A stretch of 6,574 nt of DNA, from positions 12,958 through 19,531 of the forward strand of contig JABUUJ010000044.1 of assembly GCA_021443235.1 (NCBI GenBank), written 5' to 3'. This document shows positions 1-5,974 of this stretch, in pieces. The position numbers were made by a program, and so were the translations under genes. Position 1 is the stretch's first letter. The number at the start of each line of letters is the position of its first letter. Under the pieces are notes generated by a model. That model made no database searches. It was not told the DNA's origin and saw only the letters and a list, made by a program, of their open reading frames with translations. The DNA comes from Muribaculaceae bacterium. Its GTDB lineage: Bacteria > Bacteroidota > Bacteroidia > Bacteroidales > Muribaculaceae.

Positions 1-9
1 GTTGCTGGT

Positions 10-107
10 GGGCTTCTCTATACCTGCACCATCTGGTTGTCGCTTCGCTCCTCAACCAGTTGATACAGGCCTACTAACATCTGCTGTCTCCGGCAGCCCT
101 TTCTTGG
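10..107. repeat. Multi-hairpin structured element, repeat-like
   Basis: Several complementary arms nest here. GGGCT (10-14) can close against AGCCC (95-99). Inside it, CCTG (23-26) pairs with CAGG (66-69), continuing after an internal loop into a perfect 7-bp stem, CTGGTTG (33-39) with CAACCAG (53-59). A second branch is GCTGTC (83-88) with GGCAGC (92-97), including one G-U pair on the plus-strand reading. CCC (97-99) and GGG just beyond it can form a further small hairpin. The segment is visibly GC-richer than the following DNA. This may be a dispersed repeat, a transposon end or a structured RNA; strand and identity cannot be told from one copy, and I do not match it to a known RNA family. 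Confidence 0.3.
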
Positions 108-154
108 GGTCAAATTGTGTATAGTGTTAAATAATCCTTAATAGAATTTATTTG

Positions 155-171
155 TTGCAAAATATTTGCAA
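155..171. repeat. 17-bp palindrome, possible operator
   Basis: TTGCAAA (155-161) and TTTGCAA (165-171) are perfect inverted 7-bp arms around a 3-bp ATA spacer in AT-rich DNA. The geometry fits a binding site for a dimeric regulator, and the right arm overlaps the TTTG proposed as a -33 element. AT-rich DNA yields such palindromes by chance fairly often, so the operator role is only an inference. Confidence 0.35.
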
Positions 172-196
172 TTACTAAATTTTTTTATTTACTTTG
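165..196 (+). promoter_or_regulatory. Weak candidate Bacteroidota promoter
   Basis: TTTG at 165-168 is followed after 20 bp by TTACTTTG at 189-196, which differs from the TAnnTTTG -7 consensus at one fixed position. Spacing is right for the phylum. No coding gene lies downstream on this strand. If it works, transcription would start at about 200-204 and could run about 215 nt to the hairpin at 382-418. The imperfect match and AT-rich background make it tentative. Confidence 0.22.
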
Positions 197-269
197 CGCT
201 CAAATGATACTCAACTGCATCACGCATTTGGTTTCAACCCGAAAAATTAAATGAGTCAACTTTCAGTTA

Positions 270-329
270 AACCCAAATAATTCAAAGCTAACCAAAAACA
301 ACTTTGACGTTCTAATGAATTTTTGGGTT
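270..329. repeat. Long imperfect inverted repeat
   Basis: AACCCAAATAATTC (270-283) is complementary to GAATTTTTGGGTT (317-329) apart from one bulged base, giving a stem of 13 pairs. Inside it, CAAAG (283-287) can pair with CTTTG (302-306). It would be a stable element in any RNA read across the intergenic region, on either strand. There is no T-run directly after it on the plus strand, so it is not an obvious terminator. Confidence 0.35.
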
Positions 330-381
330 AAAATTGCTCGAGTGTAAAACGGCAATAATAGTAAATAAGTAATTGGTTGAC

Positions 382-418
382 AGGAGGGAGCTACACGATG
401 ATGTGCCGCTCCCTCTTT
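382..418 (+). terminator. Probable plus-strand terminator hairpin
   Basis: GAGGGAGC (384-391) pairs perfectly with GCTCCCTC (408-415), extended outward by G383-T416 and A382-T417. Inside, after a 2x2 internal loop, CAC (394-396) can pair with GTG (403-405) around a 6-nt loop. On the plus strand it is followed by a short T-rich tail (TTTAT, 416-420); on the minus strand no T-run follows. It therefore best fits the end of a transcript arriving from the left, facing the minus-strand terminator next to it. The tail is short, so efficiency is uncertain. Confidence 0.4.
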
Positions 419-420
419 AT

Positions 421-453
421 AAAAATATGGCACAGCTCACCCGCTGTGCCATA
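421..453 (-). terminator. Intrinsic terminator of the cdsA operon
   Basis: TATGGCACAGC (426-436) and GCTGTGCCATA (443-453) form a perfect 11-bp stem with a 6-nt loop. Read on the minus strand, the stem is followed at once by TTTTT (421-425) and more A/T. It sits about 30 nt after the stop codon of the DUF3332 gene and ends the four-gene transcript. This is a textbook rho-independent terminator. Confidence 0.88.
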
Positions 454-482
454 CCTGATATTTTTAAATCGCATCGCGCGCT

Positions 483-1031
483 TTAGCGCTGGGCATAGGC
501 CGACTGGGCGGCAACCAGCTGCTCGTAGGCCCACACACCCTCATTGCTCAGTTCTACTGTGCTGAAAGAGCCGTCGGGAGTCACCATGTTGATGTGAGTG
601 TCGTCAACGTAGGTAAACAGCAGGTGCTCCTCACCGCCAGCCTCGATCGACCAGCCGTTGGTGGCAGCGTCAAAGTTAAACTTAACCACGCTGTTGTCGC
701 TCATGTTGGTGATGGTGTAGCCTGTGGCGTCGCGAGCTACGAGATACTTAGCGTCTTTGCCGTCAATAACCTTGGCCTCGGCCGAAATGGGGTTGTCGCC
801 ACTCCAAAACTCCACCGAGTTCATCACAAGCAGGTCGGCAAGGCCTGTCAGCTCATATACAGGGACAATCCACAGTGCAACGAAAACGAGCTCGTTGACA
901 AACTTGTTGCTCACTGTCTTGTTCCATGCCAGCACTTTCTTGGTGAGGGCGAAACTGCCAATGCACGACGAAAGCGAGAGTGATGCTGCTAATGAGCATA
1001 TTAGCGCTACAGTTAAATACCTTTTTCTCAT
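483..1031 (-). CDS. DUF3332 family lipoprotein
   Basis: A 182-aa protein with a lipoprotein signal peptide: basic MRKR, a hydrophobic stretch and a lipobox LSSC with the acylated Cys at 23. It is followed by IGSF-ALTKK, a strongly hydrophobic segment at about 44-72 (NELVFVALWIVPVYE) that is probably membrane-embedded, then EFWSGDNP (74-81) and a soluble, beta-rich-looking C-terminal half. This order matches DUF3332 (PF11810 by recall), lipoproteins common in Bacteroidota and some Gammaproteobacteria, whose function is not established. The length is usual for the family. It is the last gene of the cdsA operon, 35 nt after the lytic transglycosylase, and is followed by a strong terminator. ATG start; no frameshift seen. 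Lipid anchoring in the envelope is inferred from the lipobox. Confidence 0.85.
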   Translation of the reverse strand: MRKRYLTVALICSLAASLSLSSCIGSFALTKKVLAWNKTVSNKFVNELVFVALWIVPVYELTGLADLLVMNSVEFWSGDNPISAEAKVIDGKDAKYLVARDATGYTITNMSDNSVVKFNFDAATNGWSIEAGGEEHLLFTYVDDTHINMVTPDGSFSTVELSNEGVWAYEQLVAAQSAYAQR

Positions 1032-1066
1032 TGTTTCTATATTTTATTGGTTTATATTGTGTTATC

Positions 1067-2482
1067 TTATTTCGCCATGCCTCCGTGATAGCGACGCAGC
1101 ACCGCCGGCACATAGTTGACTGGCTCTCGACCACGACAGTAGCCATAGCGGCACACTGGGTCGTTGTAGTATTGCGGGTTGGCCTTCCACAGCATTGCCT
1201 CCTCTACGTTGCCATACCACACATGCGGGTTCTTGCCATATTTCTCGGCAAGCGCCATCGCGTCGAGCACGTGCCCCGAACCGGCATTGTAGGCGGCAAG
1301 GATAAATTTCAGGCGCTCGCTGCGGTCGCTGATGCGGTTGACAAACACCTTGTTCAGGTCGCGCACGATGCGGGCCGCCAGACGCACGTTGACTTCAGCG
1401 TCATAGAGCTGGTCGGCTGCCACGCCATAGCCCCGCGCCGTGCCAGGCATCACCTGCATCACGCCTCGCGCTCCAGCCCACGACTCGGCGTTGGCGTTGT
1501 AGTTGCTCTCTACTCGCGCTATTGCCGAGAGCAATCGCCAGTCCCAGCCCGTGGAGCTGCCATAGCGCATGAATAGTTGGTCGTATTGCGACTTAGTGAG
1601 CGGAATGCCAGGCAGATAGCGCAAGCCGCTGCTTGTGGCGTCACGACGCCTGCTGCCTATGCGCGGTATCTCGTTCACAAGGTCGCGCTCGCCCTCTTTG
1701 ATGCGGCTTTTCTTTACATAGCGCTCAAGTGCCTGCTTGGAATAGGCGTACGCGTTGGTCGAGTTGCTCCATGCATCGATGCTGTCGGCAAGCCACTGCT
1801 TGCGCGGACTCACTGCCCACGACGACATCTGCGACGCACCCATCGTCAGGCTCACGTCGATGCTGTCATAGTAGTTGGCGTTAAACTGCGCTATGTCGCT
1901 GTCAATCACTGTGTAAGGGATTTTGCCTTTCGACACCATGTCCATCAGGTCGTCGGTCGATACCGAGTCCTGGGGTAGGGTGTGAACCTTCACTGTTCCG
2001 CCCAGCTGGCTGTTGAGGTTGCTCATGATGCCTTCATATTTCGACTGCGCCCCGACATATACGTCCTTGCCCGAAAGCTCTGTCACGTCGGCAATGGTGT
2101 GGGCGCCGGCATGCTGCACCAGCACAGGGCGTGTCTCGTTGATCGACCCGCAATTAATCACCTGCTTGCGGTACTCGCCGCTGTTTGGCACCTCGGTGGC
2201 GAGAATATCCACCTCGTCGTGGGCAAGCATATCGACAAGCGTGCTGAGGTTGGGCGCTACCCTGAACTCGAGCCGCACCCCTTTCTCCTTGGCAAAGTCG
2301 CATATCCGGTCGTAGTCGTAGCCCAGCGTGTCGCCACGCATGATGAAGAACCCCGACGGACTGTAAACGGTGCCCACCACGAGCTTCTCGGGCCACATGC
2401 TGGCGTTGTTGCTGCTGCACCCTGTAGTGCCTGTGGCTACTGCCAGCAATGCAAGTGATAATATGACTTTGCCCGGTCGCAC
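1067..2482 (-). CDS. MltF-like lytic transglycosylase lipoprotein
   Basis: A 471-aa two-domain protein. A lipoprotein signal peptide ends at Cys22 (lipobox GTTGC). Residues about 33-265 resemble a periplasmic solute-binding domain (SBP_bac_3 type: LVVGTVYSPSGFF, GYDYDRICDFAKEKG, VDILATEVP). Residues about 300-470 form an SLT/GH23 domain with catalytic Glu325 in AIARVESNYN, the GVMQVMPGTA motif (340-349), AAYNAGSGHV (396-405) and YVPAVLRRY (457-465). MltF enzymes cut the MurNAc-GlcNAc bond non-hydrolytically to leave 1,6-anhydroMurNAc, acting in the periplasm from the outer membrane. The length is close to E. coli MltF (about 518 aa). The start is a GTG at 2480-2482; it gives a proper basic n-region, and an AAGG lies just upstream. 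It follows purM by 9 nt. I leave the symbol blank because orthology to mltF itself is not proven. Confidence 0.9.
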   Translation of the reverse strand: MRPGKVILSLALLAVATGTTGCSSNNASMWPEKLVVGTVYSPSGFFIMRGDTLGYDYDRICDFAKEKGVRLEFRVAPNLSTLVDMLAHDEVDILATEVPNSGEYRKQVINCGSINETRPVLVQHAGAHTIADVTELSGKDVYVGAQSKYEGIMSNLNSQLGGTVKVHTLPQDSVSTDDLMDMVSKGKIPYTVIDSDIAQFNANYYDSIDVSLTMGASQMSSWAVSPRKQWLADSIDAWSNSTNAYAYSKQALERYVKKSRIKEGERDLVNEIPRIGSRRRDATSSGLRYLPGIPLTKSQYDQLFMRYGSSTGWDWRLLSAIARVESNYNANAESWAGARGVMQVMPGTARGYGVAADQLYDAEVNVRLAARIVRDLNKVFVNRISDRSERLKFILAAYNAGSGHVLDAMALAEKYGKNPHVWYGNVEEAMLWKANPQYYNDPVCRYGYCRGREPVNYVPAVLRRYHGGMAK

Positions 2483-2491
2483 GCCTTGTGA

Positions 2492-3658
2492 TTAGTATTC
2501 AAATGTTCCCGCCTCGCTCACGATGGTGAGGTGGTTGGCCTCGGCGTCCTCGACGCGACCTATAATCTGCGCGTCGATGTTGAAACTCTTGGCGATGTCG
2601 ATTACGGCCTGTGCGTCCTCGGGGCTGACGTATATCTCCATGCGGTGCCCCATGTTGAATACCTGGTACATCTCTTTCCAGTCGGTGCCGCTCTGCTCTT
2701 TGATGGTGCGGAACAGTGGTGGGATGGGGAAGAGGTTGTCCTTGATAACGTGCTTGTTCTCAACAAAGTGCATCACTTTGGTCTGCGCACCGCCAGTGCA
2801 GTGCACCATGCCGTGAACTGCTGGGCGCATCTCGTCGAGAAGGCGGCCTATCACGGGAGCATAGGTGCGGGTGGGCGAGAGCACGAGTTTGCCGGCATTC
2901 ACTGGCGCGCCGTCAACGGCGTCGGTGAGCTGCAGGCCGCCTGAGTAAACGAGGTCGTAGGGAACGGCGGGGTCAAAGCTCTCGGGATATTTCTCTGCTA
3001 TATATTTGCCGAACACGTCGTGGCGAGCCGAGGTGAGGCCGTTGCTGCCCATGCCGCCGTTGTAGCAGTCTTCATAGGTGGCTTGCCCCGACGACGACAG
3101 GCCCACAATCACGTCGCCGCCCTTGATGTTGGCGTTGTCAATCACTTGGTCGCGGCGCATGCGGCAAGTCACTGTGCTGTCGACTATCACCGTGCGCACC
3201 ACATCGCCCACGTCGGCTGTCTCGCCGCCGGTCGAGATGATGTTCACACCCATCTCGTTCAGGCGGTCAAGAAACTCCTGCGTGCCATTAATCAGTGCGC
3301 TCACAACCTCGCCCGGTATCAGGTTCTTGTTGCGGCCTATGGTTGATGACAGGAGGATGCCGTCGGTGGCGCCCACACACAGCAGGTCGTCGATGTTCAT
3401 CACTATCGCGTCTTGCGCAATGCCTTTCCACACGCTCATGTCGCCAGTCTCGCGCCAGTAAACGTAGGCGAGCGACGACTTGGTGCCTGCCCCGTCGGCG
3501 TGCATGATGTTGCAGTAGTCGGGGTCGCCGCCCAATATGTCAGGAATGATCTTGCAGAATGCCTTGGGATATAACCCTTTGTCAATGTTCTTGATAGCGT
3601 TGTGCACGTCGTCTTTCGACGCCGACACGCCTCTCATGTCATAACGTTGATTGCTCAT
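2492..3658 (-). CDS. purM: AIR synthase (FGAM cyclo-ligase), Bacteroidota type
   Basis: A 388-aa protein of the PurM/ATP-grasp-unrelated AIR synthase superfamily, which closes formylglycinamidine ribonucleotide to 5-aminoimidazole ribonucleotide with ATP in cytosolic purine synthesis. Visible motifs: HADGAGTK (53-60; GTDGVGTK in typical PurM), MNIDDLLCVGA (87-97), STGGETADV (142-150), SSSGQATYE (188-196), SPTRTYAP (261-268), HCTGGAQTK (286-294; HITGGGL in typical PurM) and VFNMGHRMEIYV (333-344). It is about 40 aa longer than E. coli PurM (345 aa) and clearly divergent in most of these motifs, so 'AIR synthase-related protein' is the cautious label; I believe this longer form is usual in the phylum. 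ATG start, 9 nt after cdsA with AGAG upstream, in the same operon. Confidence 0.85.
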   Translation of the reverse strand: MSNQRYDMRGVSASKDDVHNAIKNIDKGLYPKAFCKIIPDILGGDPDYCNIMHADGAGTKSSLAYVYWRETGDMSVWKGIAQDAIVMNIDDLLCVGATDGILLSSTIGRNKNLIPGEVVSALINGTQEFLDRLNEMGVNIISTGGETADVGDVVRTVIVDSTVTCRMRRDQVIDNANIKGGDVIVGLSSSGQATYEDCYNGGMGSNGLTSARHDVFGKYIAEKYPESFDPAVPYDLVYSGGLQLTDAVDGAPVNAGKLVLSPTRTYAPVIGRLLDEMRPAVHGMVHCTGGAQTKVMHFVENKHVIKDNLFPIPPLFRTIKEQSGTDWKEMYQVFNMGHRMEIYVSPEDAQAVIDIAKSFNIDAQIIGRVEDAEANHLTIVSEAGTFEY

Positions 3659-3667
3659 TGTTTCTCT

Positions 3668-4510
3668 TTATGAATTATATACAACTAATGCAAGATAAAT
3701 CAGGGCTGCCGGGGCAACGAGCAGCAGGCTGTCGATGCGGTCGAGGATGCCACCGTGGCCGGGAATGAGGTTGCCCGAGTCTTTCACGTCGAGCGTGCGC
3801 TTGAGCAGCGACTCCACAAAGTCGCCAAACGTGCCGGCAAGCGCCACCACCACACTCAGACCCACCCACACGTCGAGCGTGGGGCACTGGAAAAAGTCGT
3901 TGAGCCATGTGTGGCTGGCCCACGCCGCGCCCACACACAGCAACACGCCGCCAAAGAAGCCTTCCCACGATTTCTTAGGCGAGACGCGCTTGAATATCTT
4001 GTGACGGCCCAGCGTCACGCCCGAGAGGAACGCACCGGTGTCGTTAATCCAAATGAAGCAGAATATCGCCAGCAGCGTGCGAGCCGAGGTGAGCGCGATG
4101 ATGCTGTTGAGCATCGCAAGCGGCAACGCCACATACACGATCCCAAAATAAGACCGCATGAGGCTGTGCACGGCGTTCTGCTTGGGACGATAGAGCTGGA
4201 CGATGCTGCGTGCCACCATATACATCGCTGTGACTATGAGCCACTTGCCCTGCGACGAGGTGTCCTCAATGCTCATGTAGTAGAGCGAGATAAACAACCC
4301 TATGCCACCCAGCATGTCTATAGCCATAATGAGCCACGACTCGCGCTCTTCTTTGCGTGTCATGGTGTATATCTCGTTCATTCCCAGCGCGATAAATGCG
4401 CTCATAAGGATTGTGAATGCGATGGGGGAGTTGTCGAGCAACAGTATTGCCGATATGATGAGCGCAACATACACCGCGCCCGATATTGTGCGTAAGATGA
4501 AATTTTTCAC
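3668..4510 (-). CDS. cdsA: Phosphatidate cytidylyltransferase
   Basis: A 280-aa integral membrane enzyme that makes CDP-diacylglycerol from phosphatidate and CTP, the branch point for phosphatidylethanolamine and acidic phospholipids in the inner membrane. The CdsA signature is complete at residues 234-260: S-LLKR, then KDSGN, then PGHGGILDRID, with the invariant Lys, Asp and His-Gly-Gly. Other family motifs are WINDTGAF (154-161) and SPKKSWEGFFGG (177-188). Hydrophobic segments fill most of the protein, for example about 8-25, 29-47, 60-79, 122-140, 145-165, 183-200, 214-232 and 262-278. The length is normal. The start is a GTG at 4508-4510, about 30 nt below a clear promoter, making this the first gene of a four-gene operon. 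No Shine-Dalgarno is evident. Confidence 0.96.
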   Translation of the reverse strand: MKNFILRTISGAVYVALIISAILLLDNSPIAFTILMSAFIALGMNEIYTMTRKEERESWLIMAIDMLGGIGLFISLYYMSIEDTSSQGKWLIVTAMYMVARSIVQLYRPKQNAVHSLMRSYFGIVYVALPLAMLNSIIALTSARTLLAIFCFIWINDTGAFLSGVTLGRHKIFKRVSPKKSWEGFFGGVLLCVGAAWASHTWLNDFFQCPTLDVWVGLSVVVALAGTFGDFVESLLKRTLDVKDSGNLIPGHGGILDRIDSLLLVAPAALIYLALVVYNS

Positions 4511-4546
4511 AATCGTCTATATTTAAATAATGTGTATTACAAACTA

Positions 4547-4578
4547 CAAAGGTACAAGATTTATTTGACTCCCACAAA
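4547..4578 (-). promoter_or_regulatory. Sigma-ABfr promoter of the cdsA operon
   Basis: Read on the minus strand, TTTG (4578-4575) is followed after 20 bp by TACCTTTG (4554-4547). Both parts match the Bacteroidota primary sigma-factor consensus (-33 TTTG, 19-21 bp, -7 TAnnTTTG) exactly. Transcription should start a few bases further down, near 4540-4544, leaving a leader of about 30 nt before the cdsA GTG. It lies in the 87-nt gap between the amidase gene and cdsA, the only gap in the gene run large enough for a promoter of this kind. Confidence 0.85.
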
Positions 4579-4598
4579 TTTTCCCACGCAAAGTTTGT
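4574..4598. repeat. Hairpin between amidase stop and cdsA promoter
   Basis: ACAAATTTT (4574-4582) and AAAGTTTGT (4590-4598) form a 9-bp stem on the plus strand with one G-U pair, around a 7-nt loop. On the minus strand the same stem has one A-C mismatch. It begins at the amidase stop codon and runs into the -33 element of the cdsA promoter. No T-run follows on the minus strand, so it is a poor intrinsic terminator; it might slow transcript ends or be chance. Confidence 0.3.
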
Positions 4599-5398
4599 TA
4601 CAGCAGGGTGAAGGGGTCGGCATCGCGCCAGGCGGGGAATTTCTCGCGGAATTGCTCAAGCGACGCTGGCGAGAGACTGGCGGGAACGATGGGCGAGAGC
4701 TCGTCGCGCTCGGCAATCACCTTGCCCTTGAAGTCACAGATAAACGACGAGCAATGACCATAATAGGTGCCGTAACCATCGGTGCCGGCGCGGTTCACAC
4801 CGCACACATAGCACTCGTTCTCGATGGCACGCGCCATGAGCAGGTTGCGCCACACATGCTGGCGCGACTCGGGCCAGTTGGCAACCACCACCAGCACGTC
4901 GTAACAGTTCCTCACGTTGCGCAGGAACACGGGGAAACGCAGGTCGTAGCACACCGCCAACTTGATATTCATGCCGCGGAAGCGGACGATATGAGCCTGG
5001 GTGTGCCCATGGTGATACACCTTGTCCTCGCCGCCAAAAGCAAAGAGGTGACGTTTGTCATAGAACGTGTCGTCGCCGTTGGGCTCGATAAAGAAGGCAC
5101 GGTTAAACAGCTGCCCGGCGGTCGCCGCAAGGAAGCTGCCGCACATCGCCACCTGATACTCGCTCGCCAGCTGGTGCAGCGTCGAGATTGTGTCGCCGGT
5201 GTTGCGCTCGGCAAGCTCGGCTGCCTGCTCCTTGTCGCCAGTGATAAACCCCGTTGTGAACAACTCGGGCAACACCACGAGGTCGACGCCGTGAGGCATC
5301 TTGCGCAGGTTGCGTTTTAGCTGCTCGATATTGGCGTTCTTGTCGCCCCAAATTATGTTGTCCTCAATAAGAACTACGTTGAAGTTGCGGTTGAGCAT
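4598..5398 (-). CDS. Omega-amidase, YafV/Nit2-type nitrilase-superfamily hydrolase
   Basis: A 266-aa cytosolic carbon-nitrogen hydrolase with the full Glu-Lys-Cys triad: Glu45 in LPELFTTGF, Lys115 in YDKRHLF and Cys150 in AVCYDLRFP. Further family marks are ANWPESRQ (173-180), ARAIENECYVCGVNR (189-203) and the ending REKFPAWRDAD (251-261). These run closely parallel to E. coli YafV as I recall it, including the C-terminal EKFPAWxDAD, so omega-amidase is the best call: hydrolysis of 2-oxoglutaramate or 2-oxosuccinamate to the 2-oxo acid and ammonia, a clean-up step after glutamine or asparagine transamination and in methionine salvage. The length is usual. ATG start, 17 nt after the acyltransferase gene. 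Exact substrate is inferred from the family. Confidence 0.9.
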   Translation of the reverse strand: MLNRNFNVVLIEDNIIWGDKNANIEQLKRNLRKMPHGVDLVVLPELFTTGFITGDKEQAAELAERNTGDTISTLHQLASEYQVAMCGSFLAATAGQLFNRAFFIEPNGDDTFYDKRHLFAFGGEDKVYHHGHTQAHIVRFRGMNIKLAVCYDLRFPVFLRNVRNCYDVLVVVANWPESRQHVWRNLLMARAIENECYVCGVNRAGTDGYGTYYGHCSSFICDFKGKVIAERDELSPIVPASLSPASLEQFREKFPAWRDADPFTLL

Positions 5399-5415
5399 GG
5401 TGCTGTGATGTGCTG

Positions 5416-5952
5416 TTAATAAATGAATTTCTCAGGATAACGGGCAGTAAACTGGCTGAAATACTGCTTGATAGACGACATGTCGGCATCAATGTCGCCT
5501 GTGGGCTCAAAAATGCGGTCGATGCACGCCGTGCGGGTGCCATAGTCGAGGTAGGCAAGCACGATGGGCACATGCGCCTCGTGGGCAATGTGCAGGAATC
5601 CCGTGCGCCACTGCTGGCGCGGCGACCGAGTGCCTTCGGGCGTCACGGCCACGATGAGCTCCTCGCTGGTGTTGAACATCTGCACCACCTGGTCGGTTAC
5701 ACGCGTGCTTTTGCTCTGCTTCACGGCAATGCCGCCTATCGAGCGCATGAAACAGCCCAGCGGGAAGAAAAACCACGTGTCCTTCATCAGGAACCCGGCT
5801 TTCATTCCCACCGAGCGTATCGAGAGCTCGCCCACTATGAAGTCCCAGTTGCTCGTGTGCGGCGCAATCGCTACCACGCACTTCTTTACAAGTGGAATAT
5901 TGCACTTAAATGTCCATCCTGCTTTCTTTAACAGCCATCCTGCGAGATTCAT
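5416..5952 (-). CDS. PlsC-type lysophospholipid acyltransferase, short form
   Basis: A 178-aa LPLAT-superfamily acyltransferase. The catalytic HX4D motif is PHTSNWD with His32 and Asp37. The glycerophosphate-binding motif is TPEGTRS (104-110), matching FPEGTRS of PlsC. It is followed by QWRTGFLHIAHEAHVPIV (114-131) and YLDYG. The superfamily moves an acyl chain from acyl-ACP or acyl-CoA to the 2-position of lysophosphatidate or a similar acceptor at the inner membrane. It is shorter than E. coli PlsC (about 245 aa) because it has almost no N-terminal extension before HX4D, so the acceptor may not be lysophosphatidate. Middle gene of the upstream operon (22 nt after the 111-aa gene, 17 nt before the amidase gene), close to cdsA, which uses phosphatidate. 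ATG start; no frameshift seen. Confidence 0.87.
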   Translation of the reverse strand: MNLAGWLLKKAGWTFKCNIPLVKKCVVAIAPHTSNWDFIVGELSIRSVGMKAGFLMKDTWFFFPLGCFMRSIGGIAVKQSKSTRVTDQVVQMFNTSEELIVAVTPEGTRSPRQQWRTGFLHIAHEAHVPIVLAYLDYGTRTACIDRIFEPTGDIDADMSSIKQYFSQFTARYPEKFIY

Positions 5953-5974
5953 AGTGTGATTTTAATGGTTATGG

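Larger units (their letters stand above)
1..482. other. Gene-free left intergenic region
   Basis: I see no convincing gene here. About the first 118 bases are GC-richer and full of short inverted repeats; bases 119-376 are very AT-rich; the last hundred hold two terminator-like hairpins. Short open frames exist at the left edge: plus frame 2 is open from the window edge to a TAG at 122-124, and a minus frame reads from about 141 down to a TAG near 19-21. Neither has a recognisable domain, and both lie across base-paired arms, so they could equally be chance frames over a structured element or the tail of a gene outside the window. A 62-codon plus-strand frame at 377-565 lies over the terminators and the DUF3332 gene and is not credible. 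Confidence 0.6.

Noticed and set aside
377..565. 62-codon plus-strand frame
   Set aside because: It begins inside one terminator hairpin, crosses the other and ends antisense to the DUF3332 gene; its residues follow from those structures.
980..1576. Plus-strand open frames of 130-200 codons across the transglycosylase gene and its neighbours
   Set aside because: All are mirror frames of well-supported minus-strand genes and show no recognisable motif.
3755..4495. 246-codon plus-strand open frame opposite cdsA
   Set aside because: It lies almost wholly antisense to cdsA, has a His/Arg-rich composition with no domain, and arises from codon bias on the opposite strand.
4532..5320. 262-codon plus-strand open frame opposite the omega-amidase gene
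   Set aside because: The antisense gene has a complete catalytic triad and family motifs; this frame shows none, and its start lies in the cdsA promoter region.
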